Shown here piece after piece: positions 35,755 to 46,865 of a stretch of 64,000 bases of DNA. The translations under genes and the position numbers were made by a program. This stretch comes from Budorcas taxicolor (lineage: Eukaryota > Chordata > Mammalia > Artiodactyla > Bovidae). The stretch covers positions 30,882,501 to 30,946,500 of the forward strand of contig NC_068913.1 of NCBI RefSeq assembly GCF_023091745.1. The letters run 5' to 3'. The first letter of the stretch is position 1. Every line of letters starts with the position of its first letter. The notes beneath the pieces are model-generated. The model did no database searches. It was not told the DNA's origin and worked only from the letters and a program-made list of their open reading frames with translations.

Positions 35755-36470
35755 TCAATTTTATTCTGAGATAACTTATATAAAATATGATACACTCATT
35801 TTAAGTGTACTGTCCAATAAGTTTTGACAAATCCATAAACCTGTGTAACCACCACCACAATGAAGATAAAGAACATTTATATTATTCAAAATTTTTCTGG
35901 TATCCTTATTAAGTTAATCCTACTTTCTTAGTACTAGTTAACCACTTTATATCACTTTGGATTAGTTCTGCCTATTCTGGAACTTCACATACGTGAAATC
36001 ATACACTATGTGCAATTTTTTGTCTGTCTTTTTCTCACTATAACACTTTTAAGACTTCCCCATATAGTTGCAAATATCAATAGTCTATTCCTTTTTATTG
36101 CTGATTAATATTCCATTGTATGTATTATCACAAGTGGTCTATCCATTCACAAGTTAATAGACATTTGGATTATTTTCAGTTTTTGAATACTATAAATAAA
36201 GTGGATATTAACATTGTATATAGGTACATTTTTATTTCTCTTGGTAAATACCTAAGAAAGGAATTATAGGGTTACGTAAGTGTATGCTAACTGTACCTGC
36301 AACACTCAAACTGTTCTCCAAACAGTTTGTACCCGTCTATACTATACCAGCGGTATATAAGAGTTTCAGTTGCACCATATGTTAGCCTTTTAAAATTTTA
36401 GTCATTTCAGCAAGTATGCAGTGATTTACATTGTTGTTCTAACTTGCATTCAGGCAACAGTTTTGAGGAG
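35755..36470 (-). mobile_element. Old L1 3' end, reverse
   Basis: CATACGTGAAATCATACACTATG near 35989, TATTGCTGATTAATATTCCATTGTATG near 36097 and ACTGTTCTCCAAACAGTTTGTACC near 36309 are antisense words of an old mammalian L1 3' end. No frame survives. Confidence 0.85.
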
Positions 36471-36502
36471 GACTAGACTAGCAACTGAGAATCCTAGTTA
36501 AA

Positions 36503-37516
36503 ATGTTTGACAATAGAATCTCCAAAAATACAAGCAGCTCATGCAGCTCAATATCAGAAAGGCAAACAACCCAGTCAAAAAGTAGGCAGAAGACCTAAAC
36601 AGACATTTCTCCAAAGATATACAGATGGCTAAGAAACATGAAAAGATACTCAACAGTGCTATGATTAGAGAAATGCAACTCAAAACCACAATGAGGTATC
36701 ACCTCACAGTGGTCAGAATGGCCATTATCAAAAAATCTATGAACAATAAATGTTGGAGAGGGTGTGAAGAAAAGGGAACCCTCTTGCAATATTGGTGGGA
36801 ATGTAAATTGATACAGCCACTATGGAGAACAGTATAGAGTTGTTTTTTTTTTAATTAGGAATAAAACTGCCATATGACCCAACAATCCCACTAATGATCA
36901 TATACCCCGAGGAAACTAGAATTGAAAAAGACACATGTACCATAATGTTCACTGCAGCACTATTTACAGTTGGTCAGACATGGAAGCAACTTAGATGCCC
37001 ATTGACAGATGAATAAAGTTGTTGTACATATATACAATGAAATATTACTCAGGCATAAAAAGGAACACATTTGAGTCAGTTCTAATGAGGTGGATGAACC
37101 TAGAACCTATCATACAAAATGAGGTAAGTCAGAAAGAGACAAACAAATATCATATATTAACACATATATATGGAATTTGGAAAGATGATACTGATAAACC
37201 TATTTGCAGGGCAGCAGTGGAGATACAGCCACAGAGAAAAGACTTGTGGACACATGGGAGAAACAGGGAGGGAGACACTGGAACAGTAACATTGAAACGT
37301 ATACACTACCGCATGTGAAATAGATAGCCACTGGCAATTTTCTGTATGACACAGGGAGCTCAAACCCTGTGCTCTGTGGCAGCTTAGAGGGGTGGGATGT
37401 GGTAGGAGGAGGGAGGTTCAAGAGGGAGGGCACCTATGTATACCTATGACTGATGGGTGTTGATGTACAGCAGAAACTAACACAATACCCTCCAATTAAA
37501 AAATAAATTAAAAAGA
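36503..37516 (+). mobile_element. Ruminant L1 3' kilobase, forward
   Basis: The end of ORF2 (CAAAACCACAATGAGGTATCACC near 36678; ACACATTTGAGTCAGTTCTAATGAGG near 37065) and the 3' UTR (GCTTAGAGGGGTGGGATGTGG near 37383; a CCTCCAATTAAAAAATAAATT tail) are in order. It is 5'-truncated to about 1 kb. A T tract near 36841 and a stop around 36837 break the frame. Confidence 0.92.
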
Positions 37517-37519
37517 TTG

Positions 37520-38225
37520 ACAGTAGAGTCACACATAGATCTGAATCCCAGATCTGATACCTACTATGGGCATACTCAGAGATACTGAGGCTTTGGTTCC
37601 ATACCAAGGCATTAAGGAGAGTACTGCATTAGAACAAGTCACACAAATTTTGTTTTGTTTCCAAAAAGTTATGTCTACTCTATACTATAGTCTATTAAGT
37701 GTACAATAATATTATGCATTAGTTTTGCCTTAATTAAAAATACATTATTGCTAAAAGATTCTAACCATTATCTGGGTAATTGGTAATCTTTTTGTGATAG
37801 TATCATAAAAGATTACTGATCACAGCTCACCATGACAAATATAATAACAATGAAAAAGTTTGAAATCTTAGGAGAATTACTAAAATGTGACACAAACATG
37901 AGGTGAGCAAATGCTGTTGGAAAAAATGTCGCTACAGATTTGCTTAATGCAGGGTTGCCATGAATCTATTTGAAACAAGAGCAGTATCAGTGAACTGTAG
38001 TGCAATAAAACGAGGTATGCCTGTATATATGTGACTATGAACAAGTTCTCTTTGCTTCTCTATGCCTCAAGTTTCTCCTTTGCAAGCCACAATACAAAAA
38101 GCACCTTGCTCAGATTTGTTTTGAACTTTAAAAAGAATATAAACTTAAAGCACCACACACTGTGCCTGGATCAGAGTGAGTGTTCAATGAAAGTTAACTA
38201 TTATTATTATTCCTATTTCACAGAA
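37520..38225 (+). mobile_element. MIR SINE split by a Tigger-derived MITE
   Basis: The left part (TGAATCCCAGATCTGATACCTACT near 37543) and the right part (GTGACTATGAACAAGTTCTC near 38030, then CTCAAGTTTCTCCTTTGCAAG, then GTGCCTGGATCAGAGTGAGTG) join into a forward MIR once 37567-38024 is removed. Confidence 0.75.
37567..38024 (-). mobile_element. Tigger1-derived MITE
   Basis: The terminal inverted repeats match imperfectly: GGCATACTCAGAGATACT at the left, and the reverse complement of CGAGGTATGCCTG at the right. Internal words (AAGTTATGTCTACTCTATAC, CAGGGTTGCCATGAATCTA) are known from Tigger1 ends. The transposase region is wholly deleted, leaving about 458 bp. It inserted at a TA inside a MIR, as expected of a pogo/Tc1-mariner-type element. 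Confidence 0.78.
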
Positions 38226-38229
38226 TATG

Positions 38230-39640
38230 TAGGGTTATACATTTTTTACTTTATATTGAGCTTAATTTTAATGACCATAACAATAATGCTATGCCATTAT
38301 AGGATCTATCTTACCCAGCATATGAAAGTGCTTTAAAGTAATTTTTTAATAGATAAATCTAATTTCTCCAAAGTTAACCATAATATAAACAAACTTACTC
38401 AAGAAAGTATCTTTGCATCTAATTCTATTTTTTTTAATGTTTTGGTGTTTTTTCCTAAGTTAGGACTTGATCCCAACAAAATATTCAGATAGCATTACCT
38501 CACATGGCCTTGATCCTAGAAAGTAGTGGTATCAAGTATTTAAAGCAACCTAGAATAGATCACAAGCATTCTGCCTACACTACTCCTTCCTCATCCACAA
38601 GCAATCTTTGTGGTTTCAATAACTCCCTAAAATGCCAACTTCCATTTTATCCTGACATCAAGTGGACCAACATGTTCTCTCTTCCCTCGATGGGTCAAAT
38701 TCCCAGCCCAGCTGCTCCCACCCAGGGTGTAGGCAGTTTACTAGCACTGCCTGCAACCACTCCACTGTGGCCTAGTGACACCACAATCAACTTCCCTTTC
38801 ACTCATACTATTGCCAAATTTTCCTCAGGTCTGATAGCACTGCCAAATCATCTAGCTTTTGCTTCTGTGTGGTCTGAGAGAATTGGCACAAAGAGAAGTA
38901 GTAACTTCCTGTTTGGTTTTCTTTCACAATTAGGAAAGAGGATTAGAAGTAGCCAAGAGAGACTTATTTTTGAAGAAAAGTGTCATTCTGAGAAATATAA
39001 AAAGATGCCTTAAAACTCTGAAACGTTAAGAGTTTGAACTAATCAGTATTCAGTCATTGACTTACTCAGTGACCCTAATATATATATACCTCCTGAATAC
39101 TTAGCTTTTTATGAACTATTACAGAATACTATTTAAAAAGCTTACTATTATTGATGTCTGTTAACATTACATATGCAACTAACAAATTTATATAGTGGTT
39201 TTGTTTTCCATTTCTCTAATGTAAAAATCGTGTGTGAATGTTGTAACCATTATGAGTTTGAAAGCATTAGATAACAGGGCATGCCACCATCACCACTATC
39301 AATACCCAGAACAAACCATTTTGAGGGCCAGGCTAAAGGTACTGGGGAGAGTTACAGTAAGAACGAAATAGAAGCCTGCCACAAGACAGCTGGCATGGAT
39401 AGTTATCAATGAGAGTCTTCAGGCACAGCAAACAAGTGGAACCCTATTAATCAGTATTGGGAATAAATATAAGGCAAGAACCAGTCAACAACCAGGGTAT
39501 CTAAGGGTAACAATCATACAGATTTATCTGCCCAGTGGATTACACTGGTCCTGAAAGGTAAAGAGGTCTATCATACCGTTCATGGCTCTAGACATGTGCT
39601 GTTTGAGAAAAAAACCAGACACCATTCACCAGGCCACAGG
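38230..39640 (+). other. Unassigned stretch with the longest open frame (169 codons)
   Basis: An ATG at 38504 opens 169 codons to TAA at 39011-39013, the longest frame in the window. The product would be Ser/Pro/Leu-rich with no signal peptide, membrane run or domain I recognise, and it ends in a Lys/Glu-rich tail. No named transposon covers it. A frame of this length can arise by chance in 64 kb. I see no acceptor, donor or polyA context that makes it a gene. Status open. Confidence 0.25.
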
Positions 39641-39644
39641 GTCC

Positions 39645-40312
39645 ATTTGTTCAGTTGTATACTCAGTCATTTCCAACTCTTTGTGACCCCATGGACTGCA
39701 TGCAATGCCAGGCTTCCCTGTCCTTCACCATCTCCCAGAGCTTGCTCAAACTCATGTCCGTTGAGTTGGTGATGCCACCCAGCTATCTTGGCCTCTGTCA
39801 TCTCCTTCTTCTCCTGCCTTCAATCTTTCCCAGCATCAGGATCTTTCCTAATGAGTCAGCTCTTCCCATCAGGTGGCCAAACTACTGGAGTTTCAGCATC
39901 AGTTGTGCCAATGAATATTGAGGGCTGATTTCCTTTAGGACTGACTGATATGATCTTCTTCAAGTCCAAGGGACTCTCAAGAGTCTTCTCCAACACCACA
40001 GTTCAAAAGCATCAATTCTTCAGGACTCAGCCTTCTTTATGGTCCAACTTTCAAATCCATACATGACTACTAGAAAAACCATAGCTTTGACTATACAGAC
40101 CATTGTGGGCAAAGTAAAGTCACTGCTTTTTAATATGCTGTCTAGATTTGTCAGAGCTTTCCTTGCAAGGAGCAAGCGTCTTTTAATTTCATGGGTGTAG
40201 TCACAATCTGCAGTGATTTTGGAGCCCAAGAAAATAAAGTCTGTCACCGTTTCCATTGTTTCCCCACCTATTTGCCATGAAGTGATGGGACTGGATGTCA
40301 TGATCTTAGTAC
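39645..40312 (-). mobile_element. BovB LINE 3' region, reverse
   Basis: It begins with CATTTGTTCAGTTGTATACTCAG and passes through CAATCTTTCCCAGCATCAGG and AAAAGCATCAATTCTTCAGG to GGATGTCATGATCTTAG. The minus-strand frame 40020-40331 holds the end of the RT protein (the SILKSSDFTLPTMVCIVKAM region). Confidence 0.94.
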
Positions 40313-40314
40313 TC

Positions 40315-42895
40315 CCTTCTTTATGCCTCATTTCTGGTACTTTTTTTTTCTCGCAGGCCCATCCGTACTCACTCTATTTCTAGAGCTGAGAAAGAAGCAA
40401 ATTGGGGTTTACTGCCTCCCCCAGTCTTTTGCTTAAATTAAGTCAAAATCAAAACCTTGTACCTGGAGTTGGACATACTAAAGAATAGGCTTCCCTCACA
40501 CTTGGCTACTTCTTCCAGTCTGATAACAGCTTTCTGGACTTCACCTTTCCTACCTACCTAAGCATGTTATATTCCAGACCCTCCGTCTCTAACTAGAACT
40601 CAATTATTGACTCCTCCTGAATTCAGTCCTGTGACCATCCATGCATTACACTTACAATCACCCTTGGCTTTTCCTCTATAACCACTCAGGAGACTATGGC
40701 TAGAGAAGGTTGATTAGAGAAGAGTCCACCATTGCCATGAAGATGATAAGGAAAAGGCCTCCATGAATAAGCAACATGAAAATCCCTTCAAGACTGAGCA
40801 GATATGAGCTATAGGAGATTCCACAAATGAAGTTCTCAAAGTGTTTCCACAGACGATAATGTTGGCATCAGAATTTCCTCACTATGATTCCCACAAGTTC
40901 ATATGCAGCCTATACAAAGACACTAGTCTCCTTTGAAAAACTCAGGCCTCAGCTACCCTGACACACAGAGGATAATTTTAAACTTTCAAGGAGGAAACAA
41001 AACAAATCAGTTACAAGCTATCCTAATCATTTTTAGTTAACTTTCTGTATTTTAAGATTTTTATTCCCAGATAAATGAATTCTATCCTAAAGGATCTTAC
41101 CCAGCTTCACAGCTCTCTTGTGTACTGGACAGATATGAATTTAATAAACATACATTCAAATATCAAAAATGCATATTAGTTTTGTAAGTATTATGCGTTC
41201 TATCTATTCTACACATCCCTTACCACAGAAGTCAGAATATATATTTTTATCATGTATTTAAGATTCTCTCATGGTTTAAATTCTTTCCATTCTCCTTCCA
41301 AATACAGTATCTGGTTGCAGAATGAAGCTGACATGTCTGCACAAATGGAGGTGGAACATCCAAGCCTCCAGGTGATATGTCACATCCTGCTTGGTCTCTG
41401 AGTTGCCCTCTGGTTGTCGCTGCTTCTATAGTATTGTAACCATGTGGCCACCGAGTATACTTCTGAGTTGTGCTGTCCAGCTTGGTCTTTAGAGTGCATC
41501 CTGTTACCAATGCAAATGTACATGGACTTGGCCATAGCCTCCAGTCACAAAGAAATCCTATAGTCTCTGGTTTATATGGCTATAGTCATCTTCCTGCTGA
41601 TAGCTAGAAAATATAGCACTTATAGATGGTCTTGGGGACCTAGGGCTTTTTATTTGTTTTCTCCACACCACTTCGAAGTGAACCTTCACTCAGGCCCACC
41701 CTATTTGATAATTCCTCAATTACTGCTATGTAAATACTCCTGGCATTTCACATGCATGGGACCTCTTTGCAAAGTTTTCCATTGTCCTAGGCTATGTCCA
41801 AAAAAGCAGGACATCAGGTCCTCTGGTCTCTGGCATCCTCAAACTCACTTGGTTGTTGCTAACACCTTCTCCTTAGGGATTCATCCTTAAGGGGAGAATC
41901 AGAATACTAGGGCCCGATCTTTGGTTCTTCCCTTCATCTCATTCCCAGGCTCCATCTCTCAATGTCCACATGAGTTTTCCTCTACCTATGTGTCAAAAAC
42001 ATTTCCTTGCATTGAAACTTTTTTCTCCTAGTCTATAGTTCCATCATATAAATTGCCTGATCCTCTCCAAGCTGAATGTCTGCTTTGGAAGGTTCTGAAA
42101 AAATTATTTCCTTCTCAAGCGAGTCAGGCATTCTCAACAATCAGAAGTCCTTACTTTCAGACTATTAAAAAAATTCCCATTTAAAAATTCTATGCCAATA
42201 TATCCCTGGTTTTAACAGGGCTAAGCTTTCCCCCATAAAGCCAGACATGCTATTGATTCAGTGATTTGGAGAGCTGGATTCCTAGGAACTGGAAATGACT
42301 GAAAATTAAAGCACACTGATTTGACACCTTAAAATTAGTATCTCTATAATGCTTCCATCTCCCCATTTACCTCTCTATGCTATATATTTACCACCATATA
42401 AACATAACTGCTGGACACACTTCGCCTTCAAGGCAAGGATAAAGAATGAAACCCCCAGCATCCACAGATGCTCCCTCTCAGTGAATAATTCGCTGAAGTT
42501 ATGGAAACTCCTATCTGAGACACTATCTCATCTAAAGTATATGACCTTGTCTATTACAAGGGCACAGTTTACTAATACCTTAATTGGACAATAACCATAA
42601 CAACTAATTAACATATAGCACATATGTATTAAAAACAGAAGAGTTTTTCTGTTACACATAGTAGAATAAAATGAAAATAAAACTCATGCTTGAATAATAA
42701 GTATATAAAGTAATAATCTTAAGTCTTTATATAAAATATAAAAGAACTAATCAAAAAGAGTTGCTACATATATCACTGGGAAAGCCTGTAAGAATTCCAT
42801 CTCTCTAGTGTCAAAGGGCAGTTATAATAGATTTCAGAGCTGCCCCAAGATTAGGCATGAAATGTGTTATCTGATGAACACTGTGAATAAAGGAA
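40315..42895. other. Unassigned stretch, 2.6 kb
   Basis: Less AT-rich than its surroundings, especially 41250-41960, where 86-codon (reverse) and 104-codon (forward) frames overlap. Neither shows a domain I can name. An old retroelement too diverged to recognise by eye is possible. No exon structure is visible. Confidence 0.3.
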
Positions 42896-42899
42896 AATT

Positions 42900-43065
42900 C
42901 AAGGCTACCATGTATTGAATGGATGTTAAGTGCCTTTGGTTGAATCTATACTATCTCATTTAGTTCTCACAACAACTCTGCAAAGGGAGCAAAATTTCAT
43001 ATTTAGCGATTAAGAGATGGGGGCCACAATCACCAGCAAAGGTAACTGGACTCAATTCTGGCAGT
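42900..43065 (-). mobile_element. MIR SINE, reverse
   Basis: TACTATCTCATTTAGTTCTCACAACAACTC near 42949 is typical of the 3' part of MIR read in reverse. The core that follows is diverged. Confidence 0.7.
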
Positions 43066-43213
43066 CAACAAATCCCTCAAAGCAGGACTAAAGCAAGTTC
43101 ATGAAATTGCTCCACAGTCTTCCTGTGGGGGCTGAGGAATTAGAAACAAGTTCCAACACTGCCAAACATAGTACCAATACAAATTACACTTTCACTTCTA
43201 AACTTATACTTTA

Positions 43214-43347
43214 TTTTTTTTTATTTTTTTAAATTTTACTTTATTTTACTTTACAATACTGTATTGGTTTTATACAGAGGGAAGTAAGCCAGAAAGAAAA
43301 ACACCAATACAGTAACTAACACATATATATGGAATTTAGAAAGATGT
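43214..43347 (-). mobile_element. Tiny 5'-inverted L1 insertion
   Basis: About 60 bp of reverse ruminant L1 3' end (T-rich, then TTTACAATACTGTATTGGTTTTATA) are joined to about 75 bp of forward L1 from slightly upstream in the element (GGAAGTAAGCCAGAAAGAAA to GGAATTTAGAAAGATG). A perfect 15-bp duplication, TAAACTTATACTTTA, lies at 43199-43213 and 43348-43362. Confidence 0.95.
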
Positions 43348-43364
43348 TAAACTTATACTTTAAA

Positions 43365-44426
43365 TTCAGCTTTTGGTTATCTGAGATTTAGCACTGGTTA
43401 ACTCCTATTCAAGCCAACAGATACTTCAGTCAGTTCAAAAGTGAATAGACAACTTATATCTAAAAAGTAGTCTCTTTAGAGAAAGTATCTCGGCAGGACT
43501 TAAATAGGTTCTGAAGAGAAGCACTCTCCTTTCAGTAGAATAAATTTACTCAAGGTGACCCCTCTCTTCAGTCCTCACACAGTCTTTGAAAGAAACAGCA
43601 AGAACTAACAACAAAAACAAAAAAAGTGGTACTTCTCTCCTCTGGTCCTTTCCTCTCATAGCTACGTGCAAGTATACATCTCTGTCTCTTACTTCTCTAA
43701 AGTTCCTTTTAAATGCACTGCAGGGGTTTTAGTAAAATTTAGAATCTGATTTTTTTTTTTAATTTTTCAAGTGATTTAAAAACTAGCACTAGGAAACGTT
43801 GCTCTGTGGCATGTTACTATTGAAGATCCAATAGAGAGCAAGGATAACATCTGCTTTTCAAATTTTGCTGTATGTATTTTATTCGATTTTACAGTATTCC
43901 CTCAGAGGCTGGTGAAGGTCAGGTTTTATTTTCATTTACAGGCTGGAGGTAGAGTAAAGCTTGGTTAGCTGCTGCATGTCATACCAGAAGCAAGTAAAAC
44001 ACACAGGACTGTAGGATTCAGGTCTCTGTTCAGGGTAAAATACACTAAACCAGAATTTTTCCAAGAATTACTTTTTAAAAAACGGTTCTTTAGTGGGTTC
44101 CAAGAGATACTTTTGTAAAAAACAGTTTCTTAGTGTATAAATTTGAGCAATCTCCCATACTAAATGTGCCTCCAGAGATAAACAATGAATACATTACAGG
44201 TTTTGCAAAATCCTGTAATTAAAAACAGTAACAAAAATTTTGTTTATTTAACTCATCATCATTTCCTATAGCATCTTTTGTTTGTTAGTTTAGTAAGTAT
44301 TAGCTTATATTGATAAAATACATTTTGGTAAATGCTCCATTAAACCATACCATCTCCCTTTTACCTTATAGTATATGAGCAAAAAACCACTTGTCTCAGT
44401 CAAGGGCACATCTAAGTTACCACCAA
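43365..44426. other. Non-coding; possible decayed MIR
   Basis: No gene seen. The segment 43900-44035 has wording compatible with a very diverged reversed MIR (TTCATTTACAGGCTGGAGG; GATTCAGGTCTCTG). Confidence 0.35.
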
Positions 44427-44502
44427 GGAGAGAGAAAGTGAGGGAGGGAGGGGAAGGAAGAGAGGGAAAAAAGAGGGATACAGGGAGAGAGAGAGGGAGA
44501 GT
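44427..44502 (+). repeat. Purine-rich GA/GGGA tract
   Basis: About 75 bp of almost pure purine on the + strand (GAGAGAGAAAGTGAGGGAGG and so on). It accounts for the Arg/Glu/Gly-rich frame at 44375-44614, which is an artefact. Such tracts can form triplex DNA; that is inference. Confidence 0.85.
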
Positions 44503-44639
44503 CTCTTACCTGAGACTAGCTACTACTTCTGTCAATGGTTATTTTCAACAATATCATGTCTCCCTAGGCCAGCCCCTCTATTCCAATTGGTTTATCTCAT
44601 TAATTGGATTATGATTCTTCTTTTAGTGACAAAAAGAGC

Positions 44640-44830
44640 TCCTATTAAACAGTAGGCACTACATCAGTCACAAATAGAAATTAAAGCATAGTTCTTATCC
44701 TGGAAGAGCTACCTTGTAAAAGGGGAGATGAGCAAGTACAAAACAATATGTCTTGATAAGGTGAGCATGGAGGTGGAATATCCCCCAGAGGGAAGAAAGG
44801 CAAGTCTTGCTGAGAGAGATAGGACACGGC
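44640..44830 (-). mobile_element. L2 LINE, reverse fragment
   Basis: CAGTAGGCACTACATCAGTCAC near 44651 followed by TTCTTATCCTGGAAGAGCTACC near 44692 and GTACAAAACAATATG matches reversed L2 layout. Confidence 0.55.
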
Positions 44831-45071
44831 TTCCTCTTATTCTTCAGCTGGAAACATTTTAGAAAATAGTGCTTATTGATATTCGTGATAAGTACATGTT
44901 AGCAAAGCAGATTATAGAGAATAAGACAGCCTAAGGAGAATACTCTCTAGTACTGCATGTAAGTGAAGAAACCAGGGTTCACTTGCCACAGTGCATGATC
45001 AGATCCTAGGACACATAGTCAGGGGTACTAGTGGAAGAGCCATGGAGAATATCTTTCTAACTATCTATCCA

Positions 45072-45072
45072 T

Positions 45073-45107
<35 letters not shown>

Positions 45108-45162
45108 CACACACATATACTAATACATATATATATATATACACATACACATATATATACTA

Positions 45163-45209
<47 letters not shown>

Positions 45210-45264
45210 CACACACATATACTAATACATCTATATATATATACACATACACATATATATACTA

Positions 45265-45295
<31 letters not shown>

Positions 45296-45308
45296 AAAAA
45301 AAAAAAAC
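45072..45308. repeat. CA/TA microsatellite with 102-bp super-period
   Basis: Alternating (CA)n and (TA)n blocks with ACTAATACAT markers at 45119 and 45221 and ACTAATATAT markers at 45159 and 45261, both exactly 102 bp apart. The array ends in an A tract. The 107-codon forward and 75-codon reverse frames across it are artefacts. Confidence 0.97.
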
Positions 45309-45309
45309 C

Positions 45310-45688
45310 AGTAAGGTGTTTAAACTTTATCCTAAAGAAAATACAGTTACTGATTGCATATCACTTTTAGCCATTTTAAGTCACTTTAAATCCGAAAGAT
45401 TCTTCCAACTTTTGCAACTGCTTATGCTGAAACTTCAAGGATCTTTTCTCTGTGGACACAGCCAATGTCTATCCATACAACCAGGCCAAAAATATGAAGC
45501 CTGTTATACCGTAACTTCCCTGACTGCCTCAAACAGACTTCCTCCTATGAACATCTCTACTATCCACTAACTCTGTGATCTACTTACTGCCTTGTAAGTT
45601 ACTCTTTTGTAAATATGTTTACTTTCTACAGCTGGCAAATGCCTCAAAAGCAAGGAACCATATTGTGTATCCTTGGGACAGCACTGTG
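45310..45688. other. Non-coding; possible short L2/MIR tail
   Basis: AAGCAAGGAACCATATTGTGTATC near 45651 is weakly L2-tail-like. Nothing else is recognised. Confidence 0.35.
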
Positions 45689-46340
45689 GTGGTTCCCAGT
45701 GATCCCTACCTCTGCTATTCATTCCCTATAATCTTCTTCTCTTGAACCTGGGCTGGACATAGTATCACCTCTTTACAACTAAAATAAAGTAAAAATGACA
45801 CGGTTTTGTTTCCAAAAACAAGTTACAGAAGATTCTGGCTTCTGTCTTTCTCTTTTTCTCTTGCTCTCTCCCTTGCTCACTTTTCCTGGACTAGGAAATG
45901 GCAACCCACTCCAGTATTCTTCCCTGGAGAATTCCATGAACAGAGGAGACTGGGGGGCTACAGTCCATGGAGTAGCAAAGAGTCGGACATGACTGAGTGA
46001 CTAACATACTTGCTCATTTTGAGGAAAGTCATCCACCATGTTGGGGACTGACTTATGGAGAGGCCCACGTGACAGGAAAGTGTTATCTCCAGCCAACAGC
46101 CACATGAACCATAAGCGAGCTCGAGAGCTGTCAATCCTACTCCTAGAGAACCTTGAGACGACTGCAGCCCCAGGGGACATTGGATTATAATCTTGTAGAG
46201 ACTCTGAACCAGAGATCCCCCACTAAGCTGCATCTAGACCCCTGAAATGAAGATAATAAATGTCTATTTTTATAAGCTGCTCTATTTGGATGAAATTTAT
46301 TGTACAGTCCCATATAACTAAGAATAATACCTAAGGTAAC
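45689..46340 (+). mobile_element. MLT1-like MaLR LTR, split by Bov-tA
   Basis: AGTTACAGAAGATTCTGGCTTCTG near 45822, CTTATGGAGAGGCCCACGTG near 46051, CCAGCCAACAGCCACATGA near 46090 and ATGAAGATAATAAATGTCTA near 46247 are MLT1-type LTR words in order. This is an ancient ERVL-MaLR LTR with no internal genes. A truncated Bov-tA interrupts it. Confidence 0.8.
45884..46008 (+). mobile_element. Bov-tA 3' half inside MLT1
   Basis: It starts within the Bov-tA body (GGAAATGGCAACCCACTCCA) and ends GACTGAGTGACTAACATA. The 12-bp flanks CTTGCTCACTTT (45872-45883) and CTTGCTCATTTT (46009-46020), with one mismatch, show that the truncated copy was itself inserted. Confidence 0.9.
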
Positions 46341-46344
46341 AGAC

Positions 46345-46865
46345 TACAAAAAACTGATTTTATATTATCCAAGTCCTCTTGCTTTTCTTCCCTTGTTTAT
46401 TTTGACTGAAGAAGTGTGTCAGCACAGTGAACTTCGACATAAATATTTTCTGAGTTTTTATGCAAAATGAAGAATTGCTAAACATGGAAGATACACCCAA
46501 CAGTAAAGATGCTGCTGCTTATTCACATTTTACATCACTTATGATCTTCTCCCACACAGTCATGCCTATTTCCATGGAATGATGAGAACATCTATCAGGA
46601 AAGCTTCTATGAACTCAAAGTGCCTGGGACCGATGACAAAGACGGGACAGCAGGGCATCTGTTTAGAGAAACAGGATGAACCATCTTTTCCACTAGTGGT
46701 AACCATGGAAAGTCCTGTTGATTGAAAGATTTCTCACATGTTCCCTTAAACTATTAAGCTCTTGAGTCACAAAAGCAATTCCACCTAACTTCCTTTTCTG
46801 AGACTTCTTTCTTATTCCAGTAAAGAAAAAAAATGAATGAATCTGCTGGAAACTATATTCCAGTG
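46345..46865. other. Non-coding, nothing recognised
   Basis: About 520 bp between the MLT1 and the RPL6 retrocopy, with no recognised element. Confidence 0.4.

Noticed and set aside
41250..41890. Possible coding block from two frames on opposite strands
   Set aside because: The frames show no recognisable domain or splice context. I kept this as unassigned sequence and did not call a gene.
44991..45314. 107-codon His/Thr/Ile-rich frame and a Cys/Val/Tyr-rich reverse frame
   Set aside because: Both are direct translations of the CA/TA microsatellite, not proteins.
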